Translations under genes and position numbers: made by a program
Origin: JAFDXJ01 sp039811225
GTDB lineage: Bacteria; Bacteroidota; Bacteroidia; Chitinophagales; Chitinophagaceae
Length of the DNA: 64,000 nt
Assembly (NCBI GenBank): GCA_039811225.1
Contig: JBDHYG010000006.1
Location: 54,915 to 118,914 of the forward strand
Direction: 5' to 3'
Notes under the pieces: model-generated
Told to the model about the DNA's origin: nothing
Databases searched by the model: none
What the model saw: only the letters and a program-made list of their open reading frames with translations
Shown here: positions 9,620-19,830 of the stretch, in pieces
How the letters are laid out: every line of letters starts with the position of its first letter
How positions within the stretch are numbered: the stretch's first letter is position 1

Positions 9620-12600
9620 ATGAAGAAACACAGCCTACTAACCTGGATATGCATTTGCCTGCTTACATCCACTTTTGCACAAACCATGGATACAACATTT
9701 CAAAAAAAATGGGAAGCGATAGATTCGTTGATTCTGAAAAAAGATTTGCCCGGAACAGCGCTTTCGGCGGTACAGGCTATTTACCAGGAAGCGAAAAAAA
9801 ATAACCTATCTGCACAAAGTATCAAAGCCTTGCTATATAAAATTTATTTGCAGGACCAGGTAGAAGAAACGGATCCCAATACAGCCATTCATGCTATTCA
9901 AAATGAACTGGCCCAGGAAAAAAGTATTCCCGGAAAAGCCATCCTGTATAGCATCCTGGCACATCAATACCTGGCTGCTTACCAGGCGGATAGCTGGCGA
10001 ATTCGAGAACGCAGTGCTACTATAGATTTTAAAAAAGAGGATATTCAAACCTGGAGCCAACAGGATTTTATAACAGCCATCCGGGAAAACTATCTGGCTT
10101 CCCTTCAACATGAGCCAGTATTAAAAGCAACATCACTCAAGGGATTAGAAGCATTGATCGTTAGCGGGAAGATGCAGGCTTTACGACCAACCTTATATGA
10201 TCTCCTGGCACATGAAGCAATTGATTATTTTAAAAATGCTATTGAACCGGTTACGATTCCGGTTGATGCATTTGCAATCAATGACCCGGTAGTATTTGCA
10301 CCGGCGGAACTATTTATCAAACACGCATTTCTTACGCAAGACACCGTATCTGCCGACTGGCAGGTTATACAACTTTTTCAACAATTACTTTCCTTTCATC
10401 AAAAGGATAAAGACCCTTCGGCATTTATAGATGTGGACCTGGAAAGAATGAACTGGATGCAGCAACAGGCCAATTTGCCCACGAAAGATAGTCTGTACAA
10501 AACAGTTTTAGAACAATTGGTCCAAAAATATCCGAATGAAATAGTGGCTGAAGAAGCCTGGTACCTGTTGGCACAAGGCCTGGCAGATAATGCAACAAAA
10601 TGGAAGGAAGATCCGGCATATAAAAACAATTTGGTCAAGGCTAAAGCATTGATTGAACAAAGACTAAAAGCCCAGCCTGCACCGGGGAAAGGTAATAGTG
10701 AAATGCAAACATTGTTAAACCGGATATTGGCAACAGAAGTACAGGCTAAATTAGAAAGTGTAAATGTTCCCGGCCAACCTTTTCGTTTGTTGCTTTCTTA
10801 TAAAAATATGGATAAGGTATTTTTCCGGGTACTTTCAAAAGAGCTGGTTGACAAAAGAAAAACCAAATGGAACCCTGATTCATTATGGACGAAAATTGCC
10901 GGCCTGCCATTCCTGAAAAATTTTGATCAGGCATTACCTAATGAAAAGGATTATTTAAGGCATAGCGTGGAATTAAAAATAGATGCGTTGCCGGTAGGAG
11001 AATATGTACTCCTGGGATCATCCGGGAAAGACTTTGCACCAGGTGATAAACTTTTCCTGGTTGATTTTACTGTATCGAATATGGCCTGTATAGTGAATGA
11101 TGGAAATTATTTTGTGGTAGATCGTGATTCCGGGGAACCATTGAAAAATGTGCAGGCTTTATTTACGTGGAATGATTGGGAAGCGTCCTCTACAAACAAG
11201 CAAAAAACTTATTCCACCATATCTGATAAGAATGGATTTTTTACCGGGCCTGTTAACCGGAAGAAATGGAATTATCAAAATGTAACTATTGTTCTTACAC
11301 AGGGACAGGATGTCTTACGGATACAAGATTATTATCGAAACATCAATTATTCGGTTAGTAATACAGATAAGCAATGGCAAAACCAGGCTGCTTGTGATAA
11401 ACAAGAAGCTAAATTGTATTTTTTTACCGACAGGAGCATTTATCGTCCGGGACAGGTAGTGTATTTCAAAGGTATTGGGATTTCTAAAGATTATCTTACA
11501 AAGAAAACAACCATACTCACGACTAAGGATCCGGTAATGGTTACCTTACTCGATGTCAATGGGAGTGTAGTAGATTCTATATCCTGTACTGTAAATGAAT
11601 TTGGATCACTCACGGGGAAATTTATTTTACCCGAGCAGGTGTTACCGGGAAATTTTTCTATGGCGGCAAAAAGTTTTGATCAGGATAACCGTATTTATTT
11701 TCGTGTGGAGGAATATAAAAGGCCGCGATTTTTTATTCGGTTAGATACTTTACAAACAACCTTCCAGTTACATGATACCGTAACTGTAACCGGCCAGGCA
11801 ACAGCTTTTGCGGGAAATGCAATTGATGGCGCCCGGGTGAAATATACCGTTACCAGGATGACCCGATTTATATATCCCTGGTTTTTCTGGCGTAGGCCAC
11901 AACCGCAAAGCCCAGCCGTGCAAATAGCACAAGGCGAATTACAAACAGATGCACAAGGCCTTTTTGCTATTCCATTTACCGCACTGCCGGATAGGGCTGT
12001 TGATAAAAACACTTATCCTGTTTTTGATTTTGAAATAACCGTTACTATAACGGATATCAATGGAGAAACACATACCCTTTCTTCTACGGTTTCTGTCGGG
12101 TACCAATCGCTGTTGGTGCAGATAGAACAGCCTGCACAAACCGATATACAAACCTTACATAACCTGCCAATAAATGTTACAAATTTTGCAGGTCAAAAGC
12201 AGGATGCCCTGGTTCACCTGCGAATTGCACCTATCCAGGCACCGGCAACCATAAAGCGGAACAGGTACTGGGAAAAACCGGATTTATTTGTATATACCAA
12301 AAAAGAATTTGAAACTTATTTTCCATATGATGAATATGCTGACGAAAATGATATCCATACCTGGCAGGTGCTTTCACCCATCGTACAGGGTACTTTGAAT
12401 ACAAAAGAAACGAATAGTTTTTCACTTGATGGTTTTAATTTCACGCAAGGCTGGTACCTGGTGGAAGCGTACACGATGGATAAAAACGGGGATACTATCC
12501 GGGATAAAAAATACATAGAGCTTACAGATAAAAATAAACAACAGATCCCGGCACCGCAATTGAATTGGAATAATTTGGTAAAGACCACCGTACAACCTCG

Positions 12601-15600
12601 GGAAAAAGCAATCATAGAATTTGGCAGTTCAGAAAAAAATATCTTCCTCCTGCAAGCTATAACCCACCAGGCAGATAGCCTGCCGGTTACCACTTTTACC
12701 ATACTAAAATCCAATGGCGATAAAACAACCTTAACGTATACCCCTACGGAGAAAGATAGAAAAGGTGCTGGCTTGTATTATGCATTTGTCCGGCATAACC
12801 GGTTCTATACTGGCGGGTCGAATATTTATATGCCTTATATCGACAAGGAATTACAAATCACGTATCAAAGTTTCAGGGATAAAATGGAACCGGGAAGCCG
12901 GGAAACATGGACAGTACGTGTATCCGGGCGCAATGCATCGGCTCTACAGGCTGAACTTTGCACGGCCATGTACGATGCTTCATTGGATCAGTTTATTCCG
13001 CATGAATGGCAGGTACCGGGTATTTGGCAAAACGGTTATGCGAGTAATAATTGGTCTGGCCGGGGAAATTTTGAAGTGGAAAATGAAATACAAAATTATT
13101 TGCCTGTGCCTGACCTGTATATTGAAAAAACGTACGATCATTTAATTACACAGGCTTCCATGTATTGGAAAGAATATATGAGGGATAAAACAGGAGGCAG
13201 GCAGATGGTTTTTATGGCAGCACCTAAAATGTCCGTTGGTGATAAAGACAGAGCTATAAATGAAGAATCAAAAGAAGCAATGGCAAATGAAATTTCGGAT
13301 TCTTTGCAAACAGCTTCGGAAAATACGGCTCCGACTTCTGTGGCCATTCGGAAAAATTTTAATGAAACGGCTTTCTTTTTTCCTCAATTGCATGCCGACA
13401 GTTCGGGTAATTTTAGTTTTAGTTTCACTATGCCGGAAGCGCTTACACAATGGAAATGGCTGACCCTGGCACATACAAAAGAGGTTGCTTTTGGTTACCA
13501 GTCGTATGCGGATATTGTTACACAAAAGAAATTAATGGTACAGCCCAATCTGCCACGTTTCTTACGCGAAGGGGACCGCATGGAATTGTCCGCGAAAATC
13601 AGTAATATGAGTGACAGCGCACTGAAAGGTGTATTGCATTTGGAATTGTATGACCCGGAAACGAATGAAGCCATTGATGGTTTATTTAATAATGTTTTCC
13701 CGGATCAATATTTTTCTGCTGATGCCGGAAAAAGTATGGCGCTATCATTTCCCATCCAGGTTCCTTTTTCCTATACCAAACCATTGGCCATCCGCTTTGT
13801 TGCAAATGCTAATCAATATACGGATGGTGAAGAAAATATTTTGCCGGTATTAAGTAACCGTATCTTGGTGACTGAAACATTCCCGCTTTTCCAGAAAGGC
13901 GATACAACCAGGAAATTTGTGTTTGAAAAATTGGAACATAACCAAAGCGCTACTTTGCAAACACAATCACTAACGGTAGAATATACAGCAAACCCGGTTT
14001 GGTATGCTATCCAGGCGTTGCCCTATCTCACTGAATTTCCGTATGAATGTGCCGAGCAACTTTTCAATCGCTATTATGCCAATGCAATGGCCGGCAGCAT
14101 CCTGGCACAGCATCCACGCATTAAAGCAATTATTGAAAAATGGCAGGCAGATACAGCAAGCCAACATGCTTTTTTGAGCAACCTACAAAAGAATCAAAAC
14201 CTGAAACAAATTATCCTGGAAGAAACACCCTGGATAATGGATGCCCGCAATGAAGCGGAACAAAAGAAAAATATTGCATTGTTGTTTGACCTGCATGCCA
14301 TGCAAAGCAAGCAGGAAACAGCACTTCATAAATTGCAACAAATGCAATTGGCAAATGGGGCATTTAGCTGGTTTAAGGGCGGCTATCCGGACAGGTATAT
14401 TACGCAGTATATCCTAACCGGTATTGGGCGTTTGCGAAAATCAGGTGCCATTTCACCGGGAGCCACAAAAGCAATTAATGCAATATCAAAACAGGCATTG
14501 CATTATTTAGATGACTTGGTTTTGAAGGAATATAACGATCAAATTAAAAACAAAAATGTAGATGGAATCAACCGGTTCCAAATTCAATACATGTACATGC
14601 GCAGTTATTTCATGGATATTCCCATACAAAATAAATCGGCGTATAATTTTTATTTTCAACAGTGCATGCGTCATTGGAATACGCAGTCAAATTATATGAA
14701 AGCCATGATCGGTATGATGCTTTTTCAAGCCGGGCAGGAGAAGTATGTAGCGGATAATATTCTTGCTTCCATCCTGGAAAATGGTATTGTTACCAAAGAC
14801 AGGGGTATGTATTGGAAAGAGAATAATTATGGTTATTACTGGTATGAAGCGCCAATCGAAGTCCAATCTTTGTTTATTGAATTGACAAAAACGGTTGCTT
14901 CTCATAAACAGGATACCAAGTATGCATATTATATAAATGAAATGAATACCTGGTTAATTCTTCAAAAACAAACGAATCATTGGGCTACTACGAAAGCCAC
15001 GGCAGATGCCTGTTTTGCCTTGCTTTGGCAGTCGGGTGCAGCCAGCATGCAAAGAACTGCCACTATTCAATTAGGAACAGTCCATTTCCCATCAGAAAAT
15101 AATAAACCGGAGACTGGCACCGGTTACTGGCAGGAAACCGTAGAGGGAAAATATGTAACTCCGGATATGAGTAATATTACGGTGACCACCACATCCGGAG
15201 AAGGCTCGGATCGACAAAAAGGTATTTCCTTTGGAGCCGTTTACTGGCAATATTTTGAGAACGTGGAAAATGTTACATCTGCTACATCATCCATTTCTAT
15301 TGCGAAAAATTTATTTATTGAAAAAAATACCGGAGCCGGAAACCTGCTCTCTCCGGTTGCTGAAAATGCAATCCTGCATGTAGGCGATAAAGTTATTTTG
15401 CGTATGGTAGTAACAACCGACCGGGACCTGGAATATGTGCATTTAAAAGATGGCCGGGCTGCTGCTATGGAACCCCTGCACGTGTTGAGCGGATATCAAT
15501 GGCAGGATGGCCTGAGCTATTATGAAGCCACTAAAGATGCCGCTACTGATTTTTTTATTGACCGGTTGAAAAAAGGCACCTATGTTTTTGAATACCCGGT

Positions 15601-15709
15601 GTACATTACGCAAAAAGGAAATTTTGCCGTAGGAATTGCTACACTGCAATGTATGTATGCCCCGGAATTCTCCACGCATAGCAATGGATTGAAAATAGTA
15701 GTGGAATAA
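9620..15709 (+). CDS. Alpha-2-macroglobulin family protein with thioester motif
   Basis: This is a 2029-residue secreted bacterial alpha-2-macroglobulin, a large protease-trapping protein thought to protect the periplasm. A signal peptide (MKKHSLLTWICICLLTSTFA, then QTMD) is followed by about 470 residues of family-specific N-terminal region, MG-type domains with the MG2 hallmark FTDRSIYRPGQ near residue 600, the segment PNLPRFLREGD near 1308, and the thioester-forming CAEQ motif at residues 1477-1480 inside PYECAEQLFNRYY. A helical thioester domain and a C-terminal macroglobulin domain follow. There is no lipobox. In many bacteria such a gene sits beside pbpC; here the neighbours are sucD and nnr, so the protein is probably expressed alone. 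Confidence 0.93.
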   Translation: MKKHSLLTWICICLLTSTFAQTMDTTFQKKWEAIDSLILKKDLPGTALSAVQAIYQEAKKNNLSAQSIKALLYKIYLQDQVEETDPNTAIHAIQNELAQEKSIPGKAILYSILAHQYLAAYQADSWRIRERSATIDFKKEDIQTWSQQDFITAIRENYLASLQHEPVLKATSLKGLEALIVSGKMQALRPTLYDLLAHEAIDYFKNAIEPVTIPVDAFAINDPVVFAPAELFIKHAFLTQDTVSADWQVIQLFQQLLSFHQKDKDPSAFIDVDLERMNWMQQQANLPTKDSLYKTVLEQLVQKYPNEIVAEEAWYLLAQGLADNATKWKEDPAYKNNLVKAKALIEQRLKAQPAPGKGNSEMQTLLNRILATEVQAKLESVNVPGQPFRLLLSYKNMDKVFFRVLSKELVDKRKTKWNPDSLWTKIAGLPFLKNFDQALPNEKDYLRHSVELKIDALPVGEYVLLGSSGKDFAPGDKLFLVDFTVSNMACIVNDGNYFVVDRDSGEPLKNVQALFTWNDWEASSTNKQKTYSTISDKNGFFTGPVNRKKWNYQNVTIVLTQGQDVLRIQDYYRNINYSVSNTDKQWQNQAACDKQEAKLYFFTDRSIYRPGQVVYFKGIGISKDYLTKKTTILTTKDPVMVTLLDVNGSVVDSISCTVNEFGSLTGKFILPEQVLPGNFSMAAKSFDQDNRIYFRVEEYKRPRFFIRLDTLQTTFQLHDTVTVTGQATAFAGNAIDGARVKYTVTRMTRFIYPWFFWRRPQPQSPAVQIAQGELQTDAQGLFAIPFTALPDRAVDKNTYPVFDFEITVTITDINGETHTLSSTVSVGYQSLLVQIEQPAQTDIQTLHNLPINVTNFAGQKQDALVHLRIAPIQAPATIKRNRYWEKPDLFVYTKKEFETYFPYDEYADENDIHTWQVLSPIVQGTLNTKETNSFSLDGFNFTQGWYLVEAYTMDKNGDTIRDKKYIELTDKNKQQIPAPQLNWNNLVKTTVQPREKAIIEFGSSEKNIFLLQAITHQADSLPVTTFTILKSNGDKTTLTYTPTEKDRKGAGLYYAFVRHNRFYTGGSNIYMPYIDKELQITYQSFRDKMEPGSRETWTVRVSGRNASALQAELCTAMYDASLDQFIPHEWQVPGIWQNGYASNNWSGRGNFEVENEIQNYLPVPDLYIEKTYDHLITQASMYWKEYMRDKTGGRQMVFMAAPKMSVGDKDRAINEESKEAMANEISDSLQTASENTAPTSVAIRKNFNETAFFFPQLHADSSGNFSFSFTMPEALTQWKWLTLAHTKEVAFGYQSYADIVTQKKLMVQPNLPRFLREGDRMELSAKISNMSDSALKGVLHLELYDPETNEAIDGLFNNVFPDQYFSADAGKSMALSFPIQVPFSYTKPLAIRFVANANQYTDGEENILPVLSNRILVTETFPLFQKGDTTRKFVFEKLEHNQSATLQTQSLTVEYTANPVWYAIQALPYLTEFPYECAEQLFNRYYANAMAGSILAQHPRIKAIIEKWQADTASQHAFLSNLQKNQNLKQIILEETPWIMDARNEAEQKKNIALLFDLHAMQSKQETALHKLQQMQLANGAFSWFKGGYPDRYITQYILTGIGRLRKSGAISPGATKAINAISKQALHYLDDLVLKEYNDQIKNKNVDGINRFQIQYMYMRSYFMDIPIQNKSAYNFYFQQCMRHWNTQSNYMKAMIGMMLFQAGQEKYVADNILASILENGIVTKDRGMYWKENNYGYYWYEAPIEVQSLFIELTKTVASHKQDTKYAYYINEMNTWLILQKQTNHWATTKATADACFALLWQSGAASMQRTATIQLGTVHFPSENNKPETGTGYWQETVEGKYVTPDMSNITVTTTSGEGSDRQKGISFGAVYWQYFENVENVTSATSSISIAKNLFIEKNTGAGNLLSPVAENAILHVGDKVILRMVVTTDRDLEYVHLKDGRAAAMEPLHVLSGYQWQDGLSYYEATKDAATDFFIDRLKKGTYVFEYPVYITQKGNFAVGIATLQCMYAPEFSTHSNGLKIVVE

Positions 15710-15791
15710 TTCGATGTGAAAATGTATTTGCTGGTAATGGCTTTTCAGAAATTTTTTTCTGTGAAGTTTTATTATTGTATAATTTCAATTT

Positions 15792-17279
15792 ATGCAACTC
15801 CTCTCCGTCAAACAAATGCAGCAATGGGATGCCTGGACCATCGAACAGGAACCGATTGCATCCATTGACCTGATGGAGCGGGCAGCCAGGCAATGCATAG
15901 CTTTCCTGGAAGAGAATAATTTACTCACCGGGCCAATAAAAATATTTTGCGGCAAAGGAAACAATGGGGGTGATGGCCTGGCAATTGCCCGGCTATTAAT
16001 AGACAAAGGTTTTGACCCGGTTGTATATATTATGGAATTTGGCAGCCTGGGTAGTCCAGATTTCCAGGAAAACCTGCACCGCTTACATCGCATTTCTTCT
16101 TCCATACATTTTATACAGGCTAAAGATTTCTTCCCCGAGATTGAAGCAAATGATATTGTTATAGATGCCTTATTAGGCCTCGGCATGGATCGCCCCCTGC
16201 AGGGATTATATGAAGAAATTGTCCGGCATATCAACCAGTCCACCGCATTCATTATTTCCATTGATATTCCCACTGGTATGTTCAGTGATAAAAGTTCTCA
16301 AGAGTGTACCGTACTCAAAGCGCACCATACACTGACTTTCCAGGCATTGAAGCGTTGTTTCTTATTGGCAGAAAATGCAGCCAGTTTCGGGTATGTACAT
16401 ATAATTGATATTGGCCTGGATCCGGCCTTTTTATCTACAATAACACCATGGGCGAATTTAGTTTCAGAAGAAGCCGCCAAGAAGATTTACCGGCCGCGAT
16501 CAGCATTTGCCCATAAAGGTAATTGTGGTCATACTTTATTATTAGCTGGTAGTGCGGGAAAAATGGGCGCTGCCCTTCTTTGTGCCAGGGCCTGTTTGCG
16601 TGCCGGTGCCGGGCTTGTTACTTTGAAAGTGCCGGAAGCTGAAAGAGCTATTGTACAGACTGCTGTCCCCGAAGCTATGTGTTTGGTTGAGGAGAGCATT
16701 CAATTTGAAAAATACCAGGCAATCGGCCTGGGGCCAGGCTTAGGAACTTCGAGAGAAGCCAATGCGTTAATGCAGGATTTACTTGCAGCAGGTTGTTCCA
16801 AATTGGTTATTGATGCAGATGGTCTTAATCTTCTTGCAGCAAACAAAGATTTGCTTGACCACATTCCCGCAGAATCAGTTTTGACTCCACACCCAAAAGA
16901 ATTTGACCGGCTTTTTGGAAGCAGGCAAAATGAAGTAGAACGCATTGAAACGGCGATAGCACTTTCTCAACAATATCCATTTACCATAGTATTGAAAGGC
17001 CATTATACACTTATTGCCCAAAAAGGGGAGGCATTTTTCAATATCTCCGGGAATAGTGGAATGGCAACCGGCGGAATGGGTGATGCCCTCACTGGCATCA
17101 TCACTGCATTATTGGCACAAGGTTATGATGCCCTGGATGCAGCGAGGCTGGGCGTTTACATTCATGGCCTGGCAGCAGATCTTTGTTTGCAGGCACAATC
17201 TGTGGAAAGTTTATTACCATCCGATTTAATAGAAATGCTGGGTGCTGCTTTCCAGCAATTACAATTTCCACATTTATGA
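15792..17279 (+). CDS. nnr: Bifunctional NAD(P)H-hydrate epimerase / ADP-dependent dehydratase
   Basis: Nnr repairs damaged NAD(P)H hydrates: the N-terminal YjeF_N domain epimerises the R form and the C-terminal ribokinase-like domain dehydrates the S form using ADP. The N-terminal half shows the substrate loop CGKGNNGGDGLAIARLL and the catalytic region DALLGLGMDRP. The C-terminal half starts near residue 225 and carries GPGLGTSREAN, LTPHPKEFDRLFG and the nucleotide-binding GMATGGMGDALTGI. At 495 residues it is complete. It starts 82 bp after the alpha-2-macroglobulin gene and precedes hppA, whose own promoter box lies in between. Confidence 0.97.
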   Translation: MQLLSVKQMQQWDAWTIEQEPIASIDLMERAARQCIAFLEENNLLTGPIKIFCGKGNNGGDGLAIARLLIDKGFDPVVYIMEFGSLGSPDFQENLHRLHRISSSIHFIQAKDFFPEIEANDIVIDALLGLGMDRPLQGLYEEIVRHINQSTAFIISIDIPTGMFSDKSSQECTVLKAHHTLTFQALKRCFLLAENAASFGYVHIIDIGLDPAFLSTITPWANLVSEEAAKKIYRPRSAFAHKGNCGHTLLLAGSAGKMGAALLCARACLRAGAGLVTLKVPEAERAIVQTAVPEAMCLVEESIQFEKYQAIGLGPGLGTSREANALMQDLLAAGCSKLVIDADGLNLLAANKDLLDHIPAESVLTPHPKEFDRLFGSRQNEVERIETAIALSQQYPFTIVLKGHYTLIAQKGEAFFNISGNSGMATGGMGDALTGIITALLAQGYDALDAARLGVYIHGLAADLCLQAQSVESLLPSDLIEMLGAAFQQLQFPHL

Positions 17280-17340
17280 TCTTTTCTGTGTAAAACCAAT
17301 TTTGAACGAATATAATCGCTTCATTTTAGTGCAATTCCCC

Positions 17341-17348
17341 TAATTTTG
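17341..17348 (+). promoter_or_regulatory. Putative Bacteroidota -7 box for hppA
   Basis: TAATTTTG matches TAnnTTTG and lies 28 bp before the hppA ATG. No clear -33 element at normal distance was found; a TTTG at 17301-17304 is too far upstream. Confidence 0.45.
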
Positions 17349-17376
17349 CCGCCTAATTTAATAACCCTTATTGTTT

Positions 17377-19647
17377 ATGTCGTTAAGTACTATTCTCCTG
17401 ACCGTACCGGCTATGGCCCTGATCGGTTTATTGTACACCCTCATCAAGTTTAATTGGGTAGCCCGGCAAGAACCCGGAAATGATAAAATGAAAGAAATCA
17501 GTAAATATATCGCAGAAGGCGCTATGGCATTTCTGAAAGCGGAATGGAAGATCCTGGCCTATTTTGTGATTATTGTAGCCTGCCTATTAGGTTATATGGC
17601 CAGTAAGAATCCCAGTTCCCATTGGGCTATTGCCATTTCATTTGTGATAGGTGGTGTTTGTAGTGCTATTGCTGGTTATATCGGTATGCGTATTGCCACC
17701 AAAGCTAATACTCGTACAGCCCATGCGGCACGTACCAGTTTATCTAAGGCTTTATCTGTTTCCTTCACAGGAGGTTCAGTAATGGGGCTCGGTGTAGCCG
17801 GTTTGGCTGTTTTAGGATTAGGTGGTTTATTTATTATATTAAAAGAAATTTTTGCCCCGGGTGCCGGCGCCAATTCTGAAGAAATGGTGCGTACGATTGA
17901 GATCCTCACCGGCTTTTCATTAGGAGCAGAATCCATTGCACTTTTTGCACGGGTAGGCGGTGGTATTTATACCAAAGCTGCCGATGTGGGCGCTGACCTG
18001 GTTGGTAAAGTGGAAGCCGGTATCCCGGAAGATGATCCTCGTAATCCGGCGACCATTGCTGATAATGTGGGAGACAATGTAGGCGATGTGGCTGGTATGG
18101 GCGCAGACCTTTTCGGCTCTTATGTGGCAACGGTGTTAGCTACTATGGTTTTGGGGCAGGAAACTATTTCCAATGATAATTTTGGTGGTTTTGCACCTAT
18201 CTTGTTACCTATGATCATTGCCGGTGTGGGCATTTTATTTTCCATCATCGGTACTTTCTTTGTGCGTATCAGCGATAAAGCAGGGATCAATACATCCACA
18301 GTACAAAAAGCATTGAACTTAGGCAACTGGGGCGCTATCATCCTGACTGCGATCGTTTGTATTTTCCTGGTGAATTATTTATTGCCTGAAAATATGATTT
18401 TAAGAAATCATGAGTTTACCAAATGGGGCGTATTAGGCGCAATAGGTGTGGGCCTGGGTGTAGGTGCTTTAATGAGTATTATAACGGAATATTATACGGC
18501 TATGGGGAAACGCCCGGTATTAAGTATCATTCGCCAGTCAGCCACCGGCCATGCTACCAATGTTATTTCCGGGCTGGCTATCGGAATGGAATCTACTTTA
18601 TTGCCGATTCTTGTTTTAGCAGGTGGTATTTGGGGTTCTTATTATTGTGCCGGTTTATATGGAGTGGCCATTGCCGCTGCCGGTATGATGGCGACTACCG
18701 CTATGCAATTGGCAATTGATGCTTTTGGCCCGATTGCAGATAATGCCGGTGGTATTGCTGAAATGAGTGAATTGCCCAAAGAAGTGCGCGAAAAAACTGA
18801 CGTATTAGATGCCGTTGGTAATACTACTGCAGCCACCGGTAAAGGTTTTGCCATTGCTTCTGCTGCCTTAACGGCATTAGCCTTATTTGCTGCCTATGTA
18901 GGCGTTATTCAGCATAATGGATATGCCATGACCGGTATTGATATTTATAAAGCCGAAGTGCTCGCGAGTTTATTTGTGGGTGCGATGATTCCTTTTATTT
19001 TTTCTTCCCTTGCTATTCGTGCAGTGGGTGAAGCTGCCATGGCCATGGTGGAAGAAGTACGCCGCCAGTTTAAATCCATTCCGGGTATTATGGAAGGCAA
19101 AGGCAAACCGGAATATGAAAAATGTGTGGCCATTTCTACCGAAGCCTCTATCAAGAAAATGATGATGCCGGGTGCAATTGCTATTATTTCACCCATCATT
19201 ATTGGTTTCTTATTGGGACCGGAAGCGCTGGGTGGTTTCCTGGCCGGCGCTACTGTGAGTGGTGTATTAATGGGCATGTTCCAGAACAATGCCGGTGGCG
19301 CTTGGGATAATGCAAAAAAATCTTTTGAAAAAGGCGTGGAAATAAATGGCCAAATGCATTATAAAAAATCGGAGCCGCATAAATCATCTGTTACAGGTGA
19401 TACCGTTGGTGATCCGTTTAAAGATACTTCCGGCCCATCTATGAATATTCTGATCAAACTGATGTCAATTGTTTCACTGGTATTAGCGCCTACATTAGCA
19501 CAGGTTTTTGCTGATAAACAACCTGCCGGTAATGTACCTCCTGTAACCAGCATCACTGTTCCGCAGGAAAAAACAATAAACCATTCACCAGCTGCAGTGA
19601 ACTATGTGGAAAATAATAAACAGGTAAGTAATAAGACAAAGGATTAA
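17377..19647 (+). CDS. hppA: Membrane-bound proton/sodium-translocating pyrophosphatase, K+-dependent type
   Basis: HppA couples hydrolysis of pyrophosphate to ion export across the inner membrane through about 16 helices. The substrate-binding segment DDPRNPATIADNVGDNVGD and the upstream GGGIYTKAADVGADLVGKVE are intact. The subfamily marker near residue 480 reads GNTTAATGKG, with Ala at the site that is Lys in K+-independent enzymes, so the enzyme should need K+. Whether it pumps H+, Na+ or both cannot be read by eye. I use the ATG at 17377 rather than the TTG two codons earlier. The last 40 residues after the final helix are polar and look family-variable. Confidence 0.96.
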   Translation: MSLSTILLTVPAMALIGLLYTLIKFNWVARQEPGNDKMKEISKYIAEGAMAFLKAEWKILAYFVIIVACLLGYMASKNPSSHWAIAISFVIGGVCSAIAGYIGMRIATKANTRTAHAARTSLSKALSVSFTGGSVMGLGVAGLAVLGLGGLFIILKEIFAPGAGANSEEMVRTIEILTGFSLGAESIALFARVGGGIYTKAADVGADLVGKVEAGIPEDDPRNPATIADNVGDNVGDVAGMGADLFGSYVATVLATMVLGQETISNDNFGGFAPILLPMIIAGVGILFSIIGTFFVRISDKAGINTSTVQKALNLGNWGAIILTAIVCIFLVNYLLPENMILRNHEFTKWGVLGAIGVGLGVGALMSIITEYYTAMGKRPVLSIIRQSATGHATNVISGLAIGMESTLLPILVLAGGIWGSYYCAGLYGVAIAAAGMMATTAMQLAIDAFGPIADNAGGIAEMSELPKEVREKTDVLDAVGNTTAATGKGFAIASAALTALALFAAYVGVIQHNGYAMTGIDIYKAEVLASLFVGAMIPFIFSSLAIRAVGEAAMAMVEEVRRQFKSIPGIMEGKGKPEYEKCVAISTEASIKKMMMPGAIAIISPIIIGFLLGPEALGGFLAGATVSGVLMGMFQNNAGGAWDNAKKSFEKGVEINGQMHYKKSEPHKSSVTGDTVGDPFKDTSGPSMNILIKLMSIVSLVLAPTLAQVFADKQPAGNVPPVTSITVPQEKTINHSPAAVNYVENNKQVSNKTKD

Positions 19648-19816
19648 AATAAACCTTTGTTTGTATAAGCTAAAAGACAGTTTACGAATTGCTACTTTTA
19701 TTTTATTAAACCAGGTTGATCCCGGTGTGTAATTTTTCCAAAAGATTATTCCCGGGATTTTTACTGGAAGGCTTTAAAATACTTTACAGCAGGCACTATC
19801 GGAAAGAACCTTTAAT

Positions 19817-19824
19817 TATCTTTG
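19817..19824 (+). promoter_or_regulatory. Putative -7 box placed almost on the lepA start
   Basis: TATCTTTG matches TAnnTTTG but ends only six bases before the lepA ATG. If used, transcription would start at or within about three bases of the start codon, giving a leaderless or nearly leaderless message. Confidence 0.4.
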
Positions 19825-19830
19825 TTCCCT

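Noticed and set aside
17371..17376. TTG start two codons before hppA
   Set aside because: An ATG follows directly and matches the usual start; no reason to prefer the rare codon.
19731..19767. ATCCCGG/CCGGGAT inverted repeat after hppA as a terminator
   Set aside because: The loop is about 26 bases and no T-tract follows directly; may be chance in a CCGG-rich genome.
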